Positions 35,501 to 43,705 of a DNA stretch of 64,000 nucleotides are shown here, one piece after another. The notes below the pieces were generated by a model that saw nothing but the letters and a program-made list of their open reading frames with translations, was not told the origin of the DNA and did no database searches. Where the stretch lies: NCBI RefSeq assembly GCF_001651875.1, contig NZ_LNQB01000063.1, forward strand, positions 36,610 through 100,609, read 5' to 3'. Origin of the DNA: Sinorhizobium saheli. Lineage in GTDB: Bacteria > Pseudomonadota > Alphaproteobacteria > Rhizobiales > Rhizobiaceae. How positions within the stretch are numbered: the first letter of the stretch is position 1; each line of letters opens with the position of its first letter. A program made the position numbers and the translations under genes.

Positions 35501-37160
35501 GCGAGGCATCGCGCGCCCATTGCTCGCGTTGCCGGCGCATGCCGGCGAGCTCGGCAAACCCGACCCGCTCCGTAATCGCCCGGAAGGCCGCGCCAGCCTG
35601 GATCGGCTGGAGCTGCATGGCATCGCCGACCAGAACGACCTTCGCGCCTGCGTCCTCCACGGCCTTGAGGATACGCGCCATCTGCTGCGACGACACCATT
35701 CCCGCCTCATCGATGACAAGCAGATCGCCGCGTTGGAGCGTCTCGCGCCCGCTGGCCCAGGCCAGTTCCCAGGATGCCAGGGTGCGCGATTTGATGCCGG
35801 AACTGTCCTCCAGCCCTTCCGCTGCCTTGCCGGCAAGCGCCGCACCGATCACCCGGCGGCCCTCACGTTCCCATACGAGGCGGGCCGCCGCCAGAAGGGT
35901 CGACTTGCCCGTGCCGGCAAGACCGACGACGGCCGCGATGCCGCTGTCGCCAGTGACGTGGCGAACGGCATCGACCTGCTCCTGATCGAGCCTGAAGGGC
36001 TTTCCCGGATCGGCCGTTTCGATGCTTAGGACGGCTGCGGCGACCTGAGCGTAAGAGACGCCGAAACGCCTGCGCTCCGACAACACTCGAGCGGACTCTG
36101 CCATGTCATATTCGATGCGCAGGATCTCCCGCGTCGTGAAGATCGCCGGTTCCGCGGCCTTGCCGGTCTCAGCGTCGAGCTGCTGCGGCTTGAGCGTGAC
36201 CAACTCGTCCGACGCCATCAGCCGCGCGCGGATGTTGACGAAATCGACGGGATCGTCGACATAGCGATGCAGCGCCTTGGCGATATCCTTCTCATCGAAG
36301 GTGGACCGTTCGTTGGCGAGCTGCTTTAAGAGAAGCCCGGGGTCGGTGAGCAGCCGGTCGGCCATTTCCTGTCGGCGGGCGAGGTCGGCCGGCGCGAAAT
36401 ACATCTCGACACCCTTGCGGGCGAGCGCCGCCTTTTCCGGTCCGAGGTGTTTTTGTGCGATGCCGTCGAGGCCCTGCTCGGCATAGGAGCGGCCGTCGAG
36501 CCGGATCTCGTGGCCGGCAAGCGCCAGATGCCGGTTCGCCGCTTCCGCCCAGGCGATCTTCCACGCCTTCATCGTTTCCTTGTCGCCGGCCCAGAGCTTG
36601 TAGACGATCTTGCCGTTCGGCCGATCGGGCGTGATGACGCGCAGCGGTTCGCCGTCCTTGCCCAAGACAGGAACCTTCTTCGGCCCAAACCCCTCCTCCG
36701 CCAAAGGCCTGAGGGTCGTCATCAGATGGATGTGCGGATTGCCATCCTTGTCGTGATAGACCCAGTCGGCCACCATGCCTCTGGACGTCAGATTGTCCCG
36801 GACGAAATCCCGTACCAAGGCAATGTTCTCGGCGCGCGTCAGTTCTTCCGGAAGCGCGATGATCAACTCCCGGGCCAGCTGCGCGTCCGCCCGTGTCTCG
36901 TGAGCCTCGACGGCATTCCACAGCGCTTCGCTTGCACCTGCGACCGAACGTCCATCTATCGTCGACCGGAGCCAAGCGGGAATATCGTCCGGCAGCGCCA
37001 ACTCCTCATGCACCAGTTCGGAGGCGCCGCCACGATAGCTGAACGAGGTTCCAGCCTGCTCGTCCATCATCCGGACGCGGTGGCGGTAGGCGGCGGCCGA
37101 GACGATACTGCGTCCCGCTCCCCTGCTGATCACCTGCGCTCTGACGAACATGATCGCCAC
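32541..37160 (-). CDS. traA: TraA conjugative relaxase-helicase (Ti-plasmid type)
   Basis: A 1539-residue protein that nicks oriT and unwinds the transferred strand. Residues about 1-230 form the MobA/MobL relaxase: N-terminal FVRAQVISRGAGRSIVSAAAY, then the metal-His motif YHDKDGNPHIH near 137. The helicase has Walker A GLAGTGKST near 410, Walker B VIDEAGMVSS near 483, GDAMQLQPIQAG and the motif ATIHKSQGS near 732. A long helical C-terminal region follows. GTG 37160 with GGAG upstream gives the usual VAIMFVRAQ start; an ATG three codons on is the alternative. oriT lies immediately upstream. No traF, traB or traH follows, unlike Ti plasmids. Confidence 0.95.
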   Translation of the reverse strand: MAIMFVRAQVISRGAGRSIVSAAAYRHRVRMMDEQAGTSFSYRGGASELVHEELALPDDIPAWLRSTIDGRSVAGASEALWNAVEAHETRADAQLARELIIALPEELTRAENIALVRDFVRDNLTSRGMVADWVYHDKDGNPHIHLMTTLRPLAEEGFGPKKVPVLGKDGEPLRVITPDRPNGKIVYKLWAGDKETMKAWKIAWAEAANRHLALAGHEIRLDGRSYAEQGLDGIAQKHLGPEKAALARKGVEMYFAPADLARRQEMADRLLTDPGLLLKQLANERSTFDEKDIAKALHRYVDDPVDFVNIRARLMASDELVTLKPQQLDAETGKAAEPAIFTTREILRIEYDMAESARVLSERRRFGVSYAQVAAAVLSIETADPGKPFRLDQEQVDAVRHVTGDSGIAAVVGLAGTGKSTLLAAARLVWEREGRRVIGAALAGKAAEGLEDSSGIKSRTLASWELAWASGRETLQRGDLLVIDEAGMVSSQQMARILKAVEDAGAKVVLVGDAMQLQPIQAGAAFRAITERVGFAELAGMRRQREQWARDASRLFARGEIEKGLDAYAQYGRIVETETRDEIIGRIVSDWADARRALLQKSIVGEETPRLRGDELLVLAHTNADVQKLNESLRKVMIEERALTGAREFQTARGLREFAAGDRIIFLENARFVEPRARRFGPQYVKNGMLGTVVSTGDKRGDALLSVRLDNGRDVVISEDSYRNVDHGYAATIHKSQGSTVNRTFVLATGMMDQHLTYVAMTRHRDRADLYAAREDFEPKPEWGWKPRVDHAAGVTGELVETGQGKFRPADEDADESPYADVRTDDGTVHRLWGVSLPKALEEAGVSEGDTVLLRKDGVEKVKVMVPVIEEETGEKRFEEREVDRNVWTAKQVETADARQERIERESHRPELFSELVERLGRSGAKTTTLDFESEAGYQAHAQDFARRRGIDTLAEIAAEVEEGVSRRLAWIADKREQVAKLWERASVALGFAIERERRVSYSEDRTESLSQGIPASGHYLIPPTTQFSRSVDEDARLAQLSSPRWKEREQILRPLLEKIYRDPDASLAHLNALSSDAAIEPRELANDLAHAPDRLGRLRGSDNIVDGRAARDERNTAMAAMSDLLPLARAHATEFRRNAERFREREQTRRAYMSLSIPALSKQAMARLVEIEAVRKQGGDDAWKTAFALAAEDRSLVQEVKAVSDALTARFGRSAFTAKADAIAERNIAGRMPEHLADERRGKLTRLFEAVRRFVEEQHLAEKKDRSKIVAGASVEVGKETMIALPMLAAVTEFRTPVDEEARPRALAVPHYRHNRAALAETAARIWRDPAGAVDRIEDLIVKGFAAERIAAAVVNDPAAYGALRGSERLMDPMLASGRERKQALQAVAQASVRLRSLGAAYVSAFDAEHQAITDERRRMAVAIPGLSQAAEDALRQLTVQMRKKGSKLDVAAGSLDPAIAQEFAAVSRALDERFGRNAILRGEKDTINRVPPKQRRAFEAMHERLKVLQQTVRMQASQQIISERQQRIIDRARGVTY

Positions 37161-37183
37161 GGCTGTCTCCAGACCTCTCAAGC

Positions 37184-37240
37184 ACGTCGCGCCAGCGACG
37201 TATATTGCGCCCTCAAACCGATCGGCCTGCAAAGGCCGAT
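37184..37240. other. oriT: Origin of transfer (oriT), Ti/RSF1010 type
   Basis: The traA-traC gap holds a perfect inverted repeat ACGTCGC-GCCA-GCGACGT (37184-37201). It is followed directly by TATATTGCGCCCT (37201-37213), which matches the nick-region core TGCGCCCT of RSF1010 and Ti-type origins. A second inverted repeat, ATCGGCC (37221-37227) with GGCCGAT (37234-37240), follows. The location between divergent traA and traC is the established place of oriT in agrobacterial and rhizobial plasmids. Confidence 0.85.
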
Positions 37241-37314
37241 GCCGCTTCTCCGCAAGACGGCCATTTGCCGGAATTCCGGCTGCGACGTTTTCGGGGTAAT
37301 GCAACTTAGCCTAT

Positions 37315-37342
37315 TTTACTATCATAAACTATATAGTATAAT
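37315..37342 (+). promoter_or_regulatory. Probable traC-traD-traG promoter
   Basis: TTTACT (37315-37320), 16 bases, then a perfect TATAAT (37337-37342) lies 42 bases before the traC start. The -10 box overlaps the palindrome ACTATATAGT (37328-37337), which could be an operator. Confidence 0.55.
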
Positions 37343-37383
37343 CAGTGTCGCAGAGATTTTCTCCAACAAGGGAAGACGCTGGA

Positions 37384-37671
37384 ATGGCCGCAAAATCATC
37401 GATCACCGACATCGACGCTCAGATCGAGAAGCTGCGCGAGCGCAGACGCTCGATGATCGCAAAGTCCGCCGAGCGCTTCGCACGCGCGGCAACGAAATCG
37501 GGGCTGGCGGAAATGGAGATCGCCGATGAGGAGGTCGATCGCATCGTCGAAGAGATCGCCGCGCGATTTTGCAAAGAGGAGAAGAAGGACGCTTCCGGCG
37601 CAACTGCTTCGCCGCGTCGACCAGCAGCTGGCGGGCCTGGAGCGGCGACGGAGGTTTCTCATGACGGCTGA
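37384..37671 (+). CDS. traC: Conjugal transfer protein TraC
   Basis: A 95-residue small basic/helical protein of the Ti-type relaxosome. It has the family start AKSSITDIDAQIEKLRERR and SGLAEMEIADEEVDRIVEEIAARF. It probably assists TraA at oriT. ATG 37384 is preceded by GGAAGACGCTGGA. It leads the rightward transfer operon, and its end overlaps the traD start by 11 bases. Confidence 0.85.
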   Translation: MAAKSSITDIDAQIEKLRERRRSMIAKSAERFARAATKSGLAEMEIADEEVDRIVEEIAARFCKEEKKDASGATASPRRPAAGGPGAATEVSHDG

Positions 37672-37900
37672 TCGCAAGCGCGAGGCGCGGGAGAAGTTTT
37701 TGCTCGGCGGCATCGTCGTTCGCGCCGGCCTCTCCAAAGCCGATCGGGCGTTTCTGCTCGGCGGTCTCCTCGAACTGGCTAGAGTTGCTCCGGGTTCATC
37801 AGAACATCGGCGCTTGCGCGACTTGGGCGAAGAGGCATTCAAGGCGCCTTCGCCGGCTGCAACAGAGACGCGAACCCGGGAGACGGCGGAATGGCATTGA
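37661..37900 (+). CDS. traD: Conjugal transfer protein TraD
   Basis: A 79-residue protein with the TraD-type N-terminus MTADRKREAREKFLLGGIVVRAGL and ADRAFLLGGLLELARV. ATG 37661 has GGAGG upstream; the longer open frame from 37526 is a shadow of traC. It overlaps traC at its start and traG at its end, a compact transfer operon. Confidence 0.82.
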   Translation: MTADRKREAREKFLLGGIVVRAGLSKADRAFLLGGLLELARVAPGSSEHRRLRDLGEEAFKAPSPAATETRTRETAEWH

Positions 37901-39810
37901 AGGCAAAACCGCATCCGAGCCTGTTGCTCATTCTGGTACCGATCGCCGTCACCACCTTTGCCGCCTATGTCGTTGGCTGGCGCTGGTCGGCACTCGCCGC
38001 CGGCCTATCCGGGAAAGCGGCATATTGGTTTCTGCGGGCGTCGCCATTACCGGCGCTTCTGTTCGGACCGCTCGCCGGCCTCTTGGCCGTTTGGGCCTTG
38101 CCGTTGCACCGGCGAAGGCCGGTCGCGATGGCGAGCCTCGCCTGCTTTCTGGCTGTGGCCGGCTTCTACACGCTGCGCGAGTTCGGCCGGCTTGCCCCGT
38201 CGGTGGAGAGCGGCGCGGTCTCGTGGGACCGGGCGCTTTCCTATCTCGACATAGTGGCTATCGTCGGCGCTGTCCTTGGCTTTATTGCCGTAGCTGGCGC
38301 CGCGCGCATTTCCACCGTCGTGCCCGAGCCGGTGAAGCGCGCCAGGCGCGGGACCTTCGGGGACGCGGACTGGCTGCCGATGGCGGCAGCGGCAAAACTG
38401 TTCCCGCCAGACGGCGAGATCGTCGTCGGCGAGCGCTATCGCGTCGACAAGGAAATCGTCCATGAACTGCCCTTCGATCCGAACGATCCCGCGACCTGGG
38501 GGCAAGGCGGCAAGGCGCCGCTGCTCACCTATAAGCAGGACTTCGACTCCACCCACATGCTCTTCTTCGCCGGCTCGGGTGGATACAAGACGACCAGCAA
38601 CGTCGTGCCAACGGCACTGCGCTACACCGGGCCACTAATCTGCCTCGATCCCTCGACCGAGGTCGCGCCAATGGTGGTCGAACACCGCACCCGCGTCCTC
38701 GGGCGCGAGGTGATGGTGCTCGATCCGACGAACCCGATCATGGGTTTCAATGTGCTCGATGGGATCGGTACATCCAAGCAGAAGGAAGAGGACATCGTCG
38801 GCATTGCGCACATGCTGCTGTCGGAGAGCGTGCGCTTCGAAAGTTCCACCGGATCCTATTTCCAGAACCAGGCGCACAATCTCCTCACGGGTCTGCTTGC
38901 CCATGTGATGCTGTCGCCGGAATACGAGGGACTGCGTACCTTGCGCAGTCTCCGCCAGATCGTCTCCGAGCCGGAGCCCTCGGTACTGGCGATGCTGCGT
39001 GACATTCAGGAGCATTCCGCGTCCGCCTTCATCCGCGAGACGCTTGGCGTCTTCACCAACATGACCGAGCAGACCTTCAGCGGCGTCTACTCGACGGCGT
39101 CGAAGGACACACAATGGCTGTCGCTCGACAGTTACGCCGCGCTCGTCTGTGGCAATGCGTTCAAGTCGAGTGACATTGTCTCGGGCAAGAAGGACGTTTT
39201 CCTGAACATTCCGGCATCGATCCTGCGCTCCTATCCGGGGATCGGCCGGGTGATCATCGGCTCGCTGATCAATGCCATGGTGCAGGCCGATGGCGCGTTC
39301 AAGCGCCGGGCGCTGTTCATGCTCGATGAGGTGGATCTGCTTGGCTACATGCGCGTGCTCGAGGAGGCGCGCGACCGCGGCCGCAAGTACGGCATCAGCA
39401 TGATGCTGATGTACCAGTCGGTCGGGCAACTGGAGCGGCATTTCGGGAGGGATGGCGCGACCTCGTGGATCGACGGCTGCGCCTTCGCGAGTTATGCGGC
39501 GATCAAGGCGCTCGACACGGCCCGCAACGTCTCGGCGCAATGCGGCGAGATGACGGTCGAGGTGAAGGGAAGCTCCCGCAACATCGGCTGGGACACGAAG
39601 AACAGCGCCTCGCGTAAGTCGGAGAGCGTCAACTTCCAGCGCCGGCCGTTGATCATGCCGCATGAGATCACGCATTCGATGAGGAAGGACGAGCAGATCA
39701 TCATCGTCCAGGGCCACAGTCCGATCCGCTGTGGACGGGCGATCTACTTCCGCCGCAAGGACATGAATGACGCAGCGAAGGCCAATCGCTTCGTCAAGCC
39801 GATCCCGTGA
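37891..39810 (+). CDS. traG: Type IV coupling protein TraG (VirD4 family)
   Basis: A 639-residue inner-membrane ATPase that couples the relaxosome to the mating channel. Three to four N-terminal membrane segments lie within residues 8-130. Walker A is FAGSGGYKTTSNV near 228 and Walker B is ALFMLDEVDLLGY near 478. The C-terminal RRPLIMPHEI is typical of TraG. It overlaps traD by 10 bases. No trb or virB mating-pair genes are present in the window, so the plasmid region shown encodes only DNA processing. Confidence 0.94.
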   Translation: MALKAKPHPSLLLILVPIAVTTFAAYVVGWRWSALAAGLSGKAAYWFLRASPLPALLFGPLAGLLAVWALPLHRRRPVAMASLACFLAVAGFYTLREFGRLAPSVESGAVSWDRALSYLDIVAIVGAVLGFIAVAGAARISTVVPEPVKRARRGTFGDADWLPMAAAAKLFPPDGEIVVGERYRVDKEIVHELPFDPNDPATWGQGGKAPLLTYKQDFDSTHMLFFAGSGGYKTTSNVVPTALRYTGPLICLDPSTEVAPMVVEHRTRVLGREVMVLDPTNPIMGFNVLDGIGTSKQKEEDIVGIAHMLLSESVRFESSTGSYFQNQAHNLLTGLLAHVMLSPEYEGLRTLRSLRQIVSEPEPSVLAMLRDIQEHSASAFIRETLGVFTNMTEQTFSGVYSTASKDTQWLSLDSYAALVCGNAFKSSDIVSGKKDVFLNIPASILRSYPGIGRVIIGSLINAMVQADGAFKRRALFMLDEVDLLGYMRVLEEARDRGRKYGISMMLMYQSVGQLERHFGRDGATSWIDGCAFASYAAIKALDTARNVSAQCGEMTVEVKGSSRNIGWDTKNSASRKSESVNFQRRPLIMPHEITHSMRKDEQIIIVQGHSPIRCGRAIYFRRKDMNDAAKANRFVKPIP

Positions 39811-39840
39811 AGGCCGCCGGCGTCACGCGGGGAAAGTTCA

Positions 39841-40231
39841 CTATCGATCGGAACGGCGATACCGGGCGAACGGGTCCTCCGCGCCGGGCGTGAACCAGTC
39901 GAGAAAGAGTGAATAGCCAATCGCGAAAGCGACAAGCCCGATCGCCATCAGACCGAAGACCCAGAAGGGCATGCCGTTGTCCGCGTTGGGATGGGCGTAG
40001 ACGACGATCGACATCGGCACCATGACGATTGCCGTAAGCATCATGAACCCGGTGAACGGGCGGAACATGCAAAGGACGTAGAAGGCCAGATAATGCGCTG
40101 TAAACCGCTACTTTCGCGATACCGAGGACGGTCACGAACGGAAGCCGGACGATGAACCGGAGCGCGTGGGAAGCGGTGCTTCGGCGTGTTAGGCATTTTC
40201 CCATTTCGGGGGCCGTCGGGTTCACTGCCAT
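39841..40231 (-). pseudogene. Small inner-membrane protein, frameshifted
   Basis: From ATG 40231 (GGAG upstream) the frame reads MAVNPTAPEMGKCLTRRS, then FIVRLPFVTVLGIAKVAVYSALSG. It then loses coding character, while the adjacent frame continues as LAFYVLCMFRPFTGFMML, AIVMVPMSIVVYAHPN and FWVFGLMAIGLVAFAIGYSLF, ending at 39841. A one-base change near 40093 explains the break. The intact form would have about 130 residues and three membrane segments. The C-terminal part alone (ATG 40068, 75 residues) could still be made but lacks a ribosome site. It converges on traG. Confidence 0.6.
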
Positions 40232-40581
40232 GGCGGGCTCCTCGAGCCGCGACAGGTTCTTGAGAGTCTGGCCGTACGTCGGGATCAAAGCAAGAACGAG
40301 ACGATGCCATCCACGCAACCGGCGGGGAGCGCGAGGGTTTCCCCTCCTTGCCCCGCGGACCGGTCGATCCGGTCAGCGGTGTATTGCGAGAGGGGGCGTA
40401 ACCGGAGGCGGAGACCGTTTGCGGGCTCCGTGAGCGATGCGATAGCACGCGCTCGGCCCCCGGGCGGCTCCCAAGCAACGATCTTCAGCCTCGACGATCG
40501 ATCACGAAAATGAATCGGAGGCGGCGGACCGATTCGTAAGTGTCGTTGGACGCGAAAGCGGGAACAGGCGATTCTTCCGCC
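40232..40581. other. Gap without a supported gene
   Basis: These 350 bases lie between two genes read away from each other (the membrane protein and the WGR protein). Overlapping long frames on both strands have no coherent protein character. No strong promoter or repeat was recognised. Confidence 0.4.
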
Positions 40582-40889
40582 ATGCTCTGTCAGCCCTATC
40601 AGCTCTTCATCGAACGCACGGACGCGACGAAAAACATGGCGCGCTTCTACGCGCTCGCGATCGAACCGACGCTGTTCGGCACGCCTTGCCTCACGCGCGA
40701 TGGGGGCGCATCGGGACAGTCGGACGGGCCATGGTGCATCACTTCGACAAGGAAGAGGATGCTGTGCGCATGTTTCTCGATCTGCTGCGGCTGAAACGAG
40801 CGCGTGGTTACAGACCGAACCCACGTGTTCGACGTGAACACATGGCCCGAGGGCGCCCGCAAAGAGCGTGCCCTGATCCTTGCCGGTGA
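40582..40889 (+). pseudogene. WGR domain protein, frameshifted
   Basis: The frame from ATG 40582 reads MLCQPYQLFIERTDATKNMA to LFGTPCLTR. The next residues in that frame are unrelated, while the adjacent frame gives WGRIGTVGRAMVHHFDKEED and LDLLRLKRARGYRP. This is the WGR nucleic-acid-associated domain broken by loss of one base near 40700. Intact small WGR proteins are common near rhizobial tra genes. The residues after RGYRPNP are probably read-through. Confidence 0.75.
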
Positions 40890-40970
40890 TCATTGGTGCG
40901 AAGCGGAGCTTCGGGTCGACGCGCCGGTCGATCCGGCGCATCGGCCCAGGCGAGAAGGCAAACGCCACCC

Positions 40971-41138
40971 TCAGAAGGGCGGCGCGGCGTCGATGGCGCC
41001 CTCCTCTGCGGCGACCGCGACTGCCAGCTCGGCCTGGGCCAGGTCCAGCTCCGCTTCGATCTGACGTCGCTCGGCCGGATCGGCATTCTTCAGTTCCCGG
41101 CGCAGCTCTTCGATGTGAATTTCGAGTGCAATCGTCAT
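40971..41138 (-). CDS. Small conserved-looking hypothetical protein
   Basis: A 55-residue acidic helical protein (MTIALEIHIEELRRELKNAD, then AERRQIEAELDLAQAELAVAVA). It looks like a short coiled coil. ATG 41138 is chosen because AGGAG lies 7-9 bases before it; an ATG three codons earlier abuts the ribosome site. Function unknown. Confidence 0.55.
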   Translation of the reverse strand: MTIALEIHIEELRRELKNADPAERRQIEAELDLAQAELAVAVAAEEGAIDAAPPF

Positions 41139-41376
41139 CGTCGTCATCTCCTGATGATGTGAAAGATGACGCCCGGGGTTGTGAGGATCGGGCCGGGTCA
41201 AGGATCGCGCCAGCGACCGGCGGAGCCGGCGAGCGGAGGAACCGATTTTTCCGCCGGGCCGCTTCGGCGGTTTGGCGGAAAAATTGGAGGGGCCGCCGTC
41301 CTTGAGGCGGCGCGATGCTCACGGCACACTTGGCGATCCGAGCAGACAGGCTTTCGTCTCGTGTGGCACGGCAGGA

Positions 41377-41411
41377 GGAGCAAATGCGGGCTCGATGCCC
41401 GCTTTTGCTCC
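41377..41411. terminator. Long hairpin with T-rich arm
   Basis: A 15-base stem with one mismatch (41377-41391 pairs with 41397-41411; arm sequences GGAGCAAATGCGGGC and GCCCGCTTTTGCTCC). It lies in a 340-base gap without a gene, between the small hypothetical gene and the DUF736 gene. It may be a terminator or mRNA-stabilising hairpin. Confidence 0.45.
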
Positions 41412-41444
41412 CGGGAAACGATCAAAATGAGAAGCGGCGAAGCC

Positions 41445-41464
41445 GGCCCCGATTGCTCGGGGCC
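41445..41464 (-). terminator. Hairpin downstream of DUF736 gene
   Basis: GGCCCCG (41445-41451) pairs with CGGGGCC (41458-41464), starting 14 bases after the DUF736 stop on the minus strand. There is no clear T-run. Confidence 0.5.
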
Positions 41465-41477
41465 GCTCGTTTGCGGT

Positions 41478-41801
41478 TCAGTTCGGATTGTTCCAGAGGA
41501 TCACCTTCTTGCTCGGATCGCCGCCGGGTGCCGGTGCGAGGTTGCCGAAGATCACGCCGATCTCGGGGGCCTCCAGCTTCACCGAGAGGTATTCTTCGCC
41601 GGTCTGGCGGGCGATGCGGTTCCAACACGCGCCGATCTCGAAGCCGGTCTTGCGGTGGATGACGCGGTAGTCGGGCGCCTCTTCGCTTGCCTTGCTGGCG
41701 TTCGGGACGATGGCGATCGGGGCGTTGACCCGGATGGTGGCGAAGACGCCTTCGAGGATGCCGTCGGTCTTCTGCGTCAGGGTTGCAATCGTGGTGGCCA
41801 T
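41478..41801 (-). CDS. DUF736 family protein
   Basis: A 107-residue protein with the DUF736 pattern: N-terminal ATIATLTQKTDGILEGVFATI, then APDYRVIHRKTGFEIGACWNR, YLSVKLEAPE and a hydrophobic-polar C-terminus ILWNNPN. The family is common on alphaproteobacterial plasmids and integrative elements; its function is unknown. ATG 41801 has AAGGAG 10 bases before it. A large inverted repeat lies 74-154 bases upstream. Confidence 0.85.
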   Translation of the reverse strand: MATTIATLTQKTDGILEGVFATIRVNAPIAIVPNASKASEEAPDYRVIHRKTGFEIGACWNRIARQTGEEYLSVKLEAPEIGVIFGNLAPAPGGDPSKKVILWNNPN

Positions 41802-41874
41802 GGTTCTGTCTCCTTCGGTTGCTCGGGACCATTCCCGATGGCGCACGAAGAGACGGCCGGCCTGCTGCGGTCAG

Positions 41875-41955
41875 CTCGGCCGAAATTTTTGCAAAATTCT
41901 ATTTTCCGCCAGGACAAAAGAACCGAAATCGAATTTTGCAAAAATTTCGGGCGAG
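41875..41955. repeat. 25-base inverted repeat around a 31-base spacer
   Basis: The arm at 41875-41899 is the reverse complement of 41931-41955 with one mismatch; the inner 20 bases are perfect. Each arm itself contains a near-palindrome around TTTTTGCAAAA. It is AT-rich against a GC-rich background. It lies upstream of the DUF736 gene and may be a paired operator or a recombination or replication site. Confidence 0.7.
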
Positions 41956-42418
41956 TCTTACCCCTTCAGGGGTTGGCCGCAAAAGCAGGCGGTCGTCTAT
42001 ACGAGCGACATAAAACGGGAATGGTTCGGGGCAACTGAAGGACGCGACAAACCATCATGGCTGTCCGGTCCGACGCTGCGGGGTATCGGCCGCGCATCCT
42101 TGAACGTTTTGCCTCCAAGCCAGTCAACTGCGTACCCTCCCCCGCGCCCATACAGCAGGCGGGTGAGCACGTCCCCTGTCGACATCATCCCTTTGGTGAT
42201 CCGAGAGGTCGACACGGCGACGGTATGCCGTCTGCAGACCGTGCGGGCAATGCCGGGTGAAGCTGTTCGCGTGGGCGTCAGATGAGTGATCTTTCCCCAC
42301 TCGTCCGTCCGCGCCCGCCATCTGAGCCGTCGGCGTTCGCCAGGCACATGGCCACTGGCAAGCGCGCCATCCGAGCGATCGGAGCCGGCTTGGTCAGCGC
42401 AACCACGCCCGTCGGCGA
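41956..42418. other. Gap without a supported gene
   Basis: Between the inverted repeat and the broken vapC gene I find no frame with protein character and no ribosome-site-linked start. This is probably decayed or non-coding sequence. Confidence 0.4.
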
Positions 42419-42815
42419 TTACGAGACAACAGGATCCGAGCAAGTCACGAACGGAATGCCATAGAGCGCAACATTCTGGTCCTGGAAAACGAAATGCGCT
42501 CCCTCCGCCATGGCCTGCGCCTGAGAAGATGATCGAAGAGATCGCGGGATGAAGCGGACGAGCCTTGAGAGCGATAGGATGCGCATCTGTAATATCCAGC
42601 CGGTCGAATCCCTGACTCGGCAAGATCGCAAGAATCTCTTCTATGTCGGCATCAAGTTTGCCGATCCTGAGCTACACGGTGATTTCCCAAAGGGAGACGG
42701 CACTGACGAGGACGTCGTTCTCAGGATCGCCGATAAGGCCTCGCGCACGATCCCCCGGCTTCTCGTCGTCGTTCAGCCACCACAACAAGGCGTGCGTATC
42801 GAGCAGCAGCCTCAC
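42419..42815 (-). pseudogene. vapC: VapC-type PIN-domain toxin, inactivated
   Basis: GTG 42815 overlaps the antitoxin stop (GTGA). The frame reads VRLLLDTHALLWWLNDDEKP, the first PIN strand with Asp, then VLVSAVSLWEITV and an in-frame TAG. It continues as LRIGKLDADIEEILAILP and FDRLDITDAHPIAL. A frameshift near 42545 moves the C-terminus to another frame (AQAMAEGAHFVFQDQNVALY). The total of about 132 codons fits the family. One nonsense mutation and one frameshift make it non-functional. Confidence 0.8.
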
Positions 42816-43077
42816 GTCCTGTCTTCCATGGACTTCATAACATCTTCCGGCAGGCTGTCGAAGTCATCGGCAACCTTGATCTTGCCGCGCAACGCGCCCT
42901 GTTTGCGCTCGACGATGTCCGACGACGGCGGCCCGATTTCCGCAACGACCTTATGATGGGACGTCAGGACGAACCTCTGCCCGTCTTCGACCTGCTTGAG
43001 GAAGGACGTCAGGTTGCCGCGAAATTCCCGCACGCCGCGCGGCGCGGCGTTGATGTCTGCTGCCGTGATTGAGGCAT
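42812..43077 (-). pseudogene. Phd-type antitoxin, frameshifted at codon 2
   Basis: The reading frame SITAADINAAPRGVREFRGN, then LTSFLKQVEDGQRFVLTSHH and VVAEIGPPSSD is a clear Phd antitoxin, but it has no start codon in frame. An ATG at 43077 with GGAG 7 bases upstream lies one base out of frame (ATGCCTCAATC, where ATGCCTTCAATC is expected for MPSIT). Loss of one base after codon 2 explains this. Its stop overlaps the vapC start. Confidence 0.75.
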
Positions 43078-43705
43078 GGCAATGCTCCGTTTCTACAGAA
43101 ATGTCTACACAATTTCCGACAAATGCAAGCGTCTCGAACCGTGTGGAGCAACGGGGACTCCAACCAGCGTGACGAGAGCATGTTGTCGTGTGGTCGAGGA
43201 AACAGCCTCTCTCGCATGCACGTTGAGACGACCGCGGTGACGATATCGCCAGCCAACAGCACCGCGATATCTCCAATGTGGCGGCGGCAATCAGGCAGGT
43301 CGGCGACCCGGGGGCAACGAACGGGATCGTTATGTCGTCAGGCGCGAAGACTGCCGGCGAAACAATGCCCGGTCGGGCGGATCGCCGCATGCATCAAGCA
43401 TGTCCTTCTTGAACTGGTGTCTGACTCTCGTTACCAACAATGTCGGCGAGTTCAATCGGGTTGAGAACCTGCGGATGGAGGACTGGTCGGTCTGAGCCCT
43501 GACTGGTCGGAGCCGCGCAAGGGGAATCCGCGACATCGTCATTGATCGTCAAGGCTGAGTGCTAGAGCATTTTGTAGTCAGGCGGAATCACCTGACGTCG
43601 CACAAATGCGGCAAAAACAAACAGATAGAGCGGTGGCGCGAACGCATGTGAGCGCATCCCGCTCTAACGTCGCAGTGATGTGGCCGACCGTGGCGGTGCA
43701 ATGCT
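43078..43705. other. Gap with a possible rhizobial intergenic repeat
   Basis: No gene is supported here. The part from 43561 to 43705 has repeat-like structure: CAGGCGGAATCACCTG near 43579-43594 and an inverted pair TAGAGCGG (43626-43633) with CCGCTCTA (43659-43666). This style resembles short intergenic repeats common in Rhizobiaceae. Whether it is a known family needs a copy search in the genome. Confidence 0.4.

Noticed and set aside
32988..36029. A 1013-codon open frame on the plus strand
   Set aside because: It lies entirely opposite traA, whose relaxase and helicase motifs are unmistakable. The antisense product has no domain character. Long antisense frames are expected in GC-rich genes.
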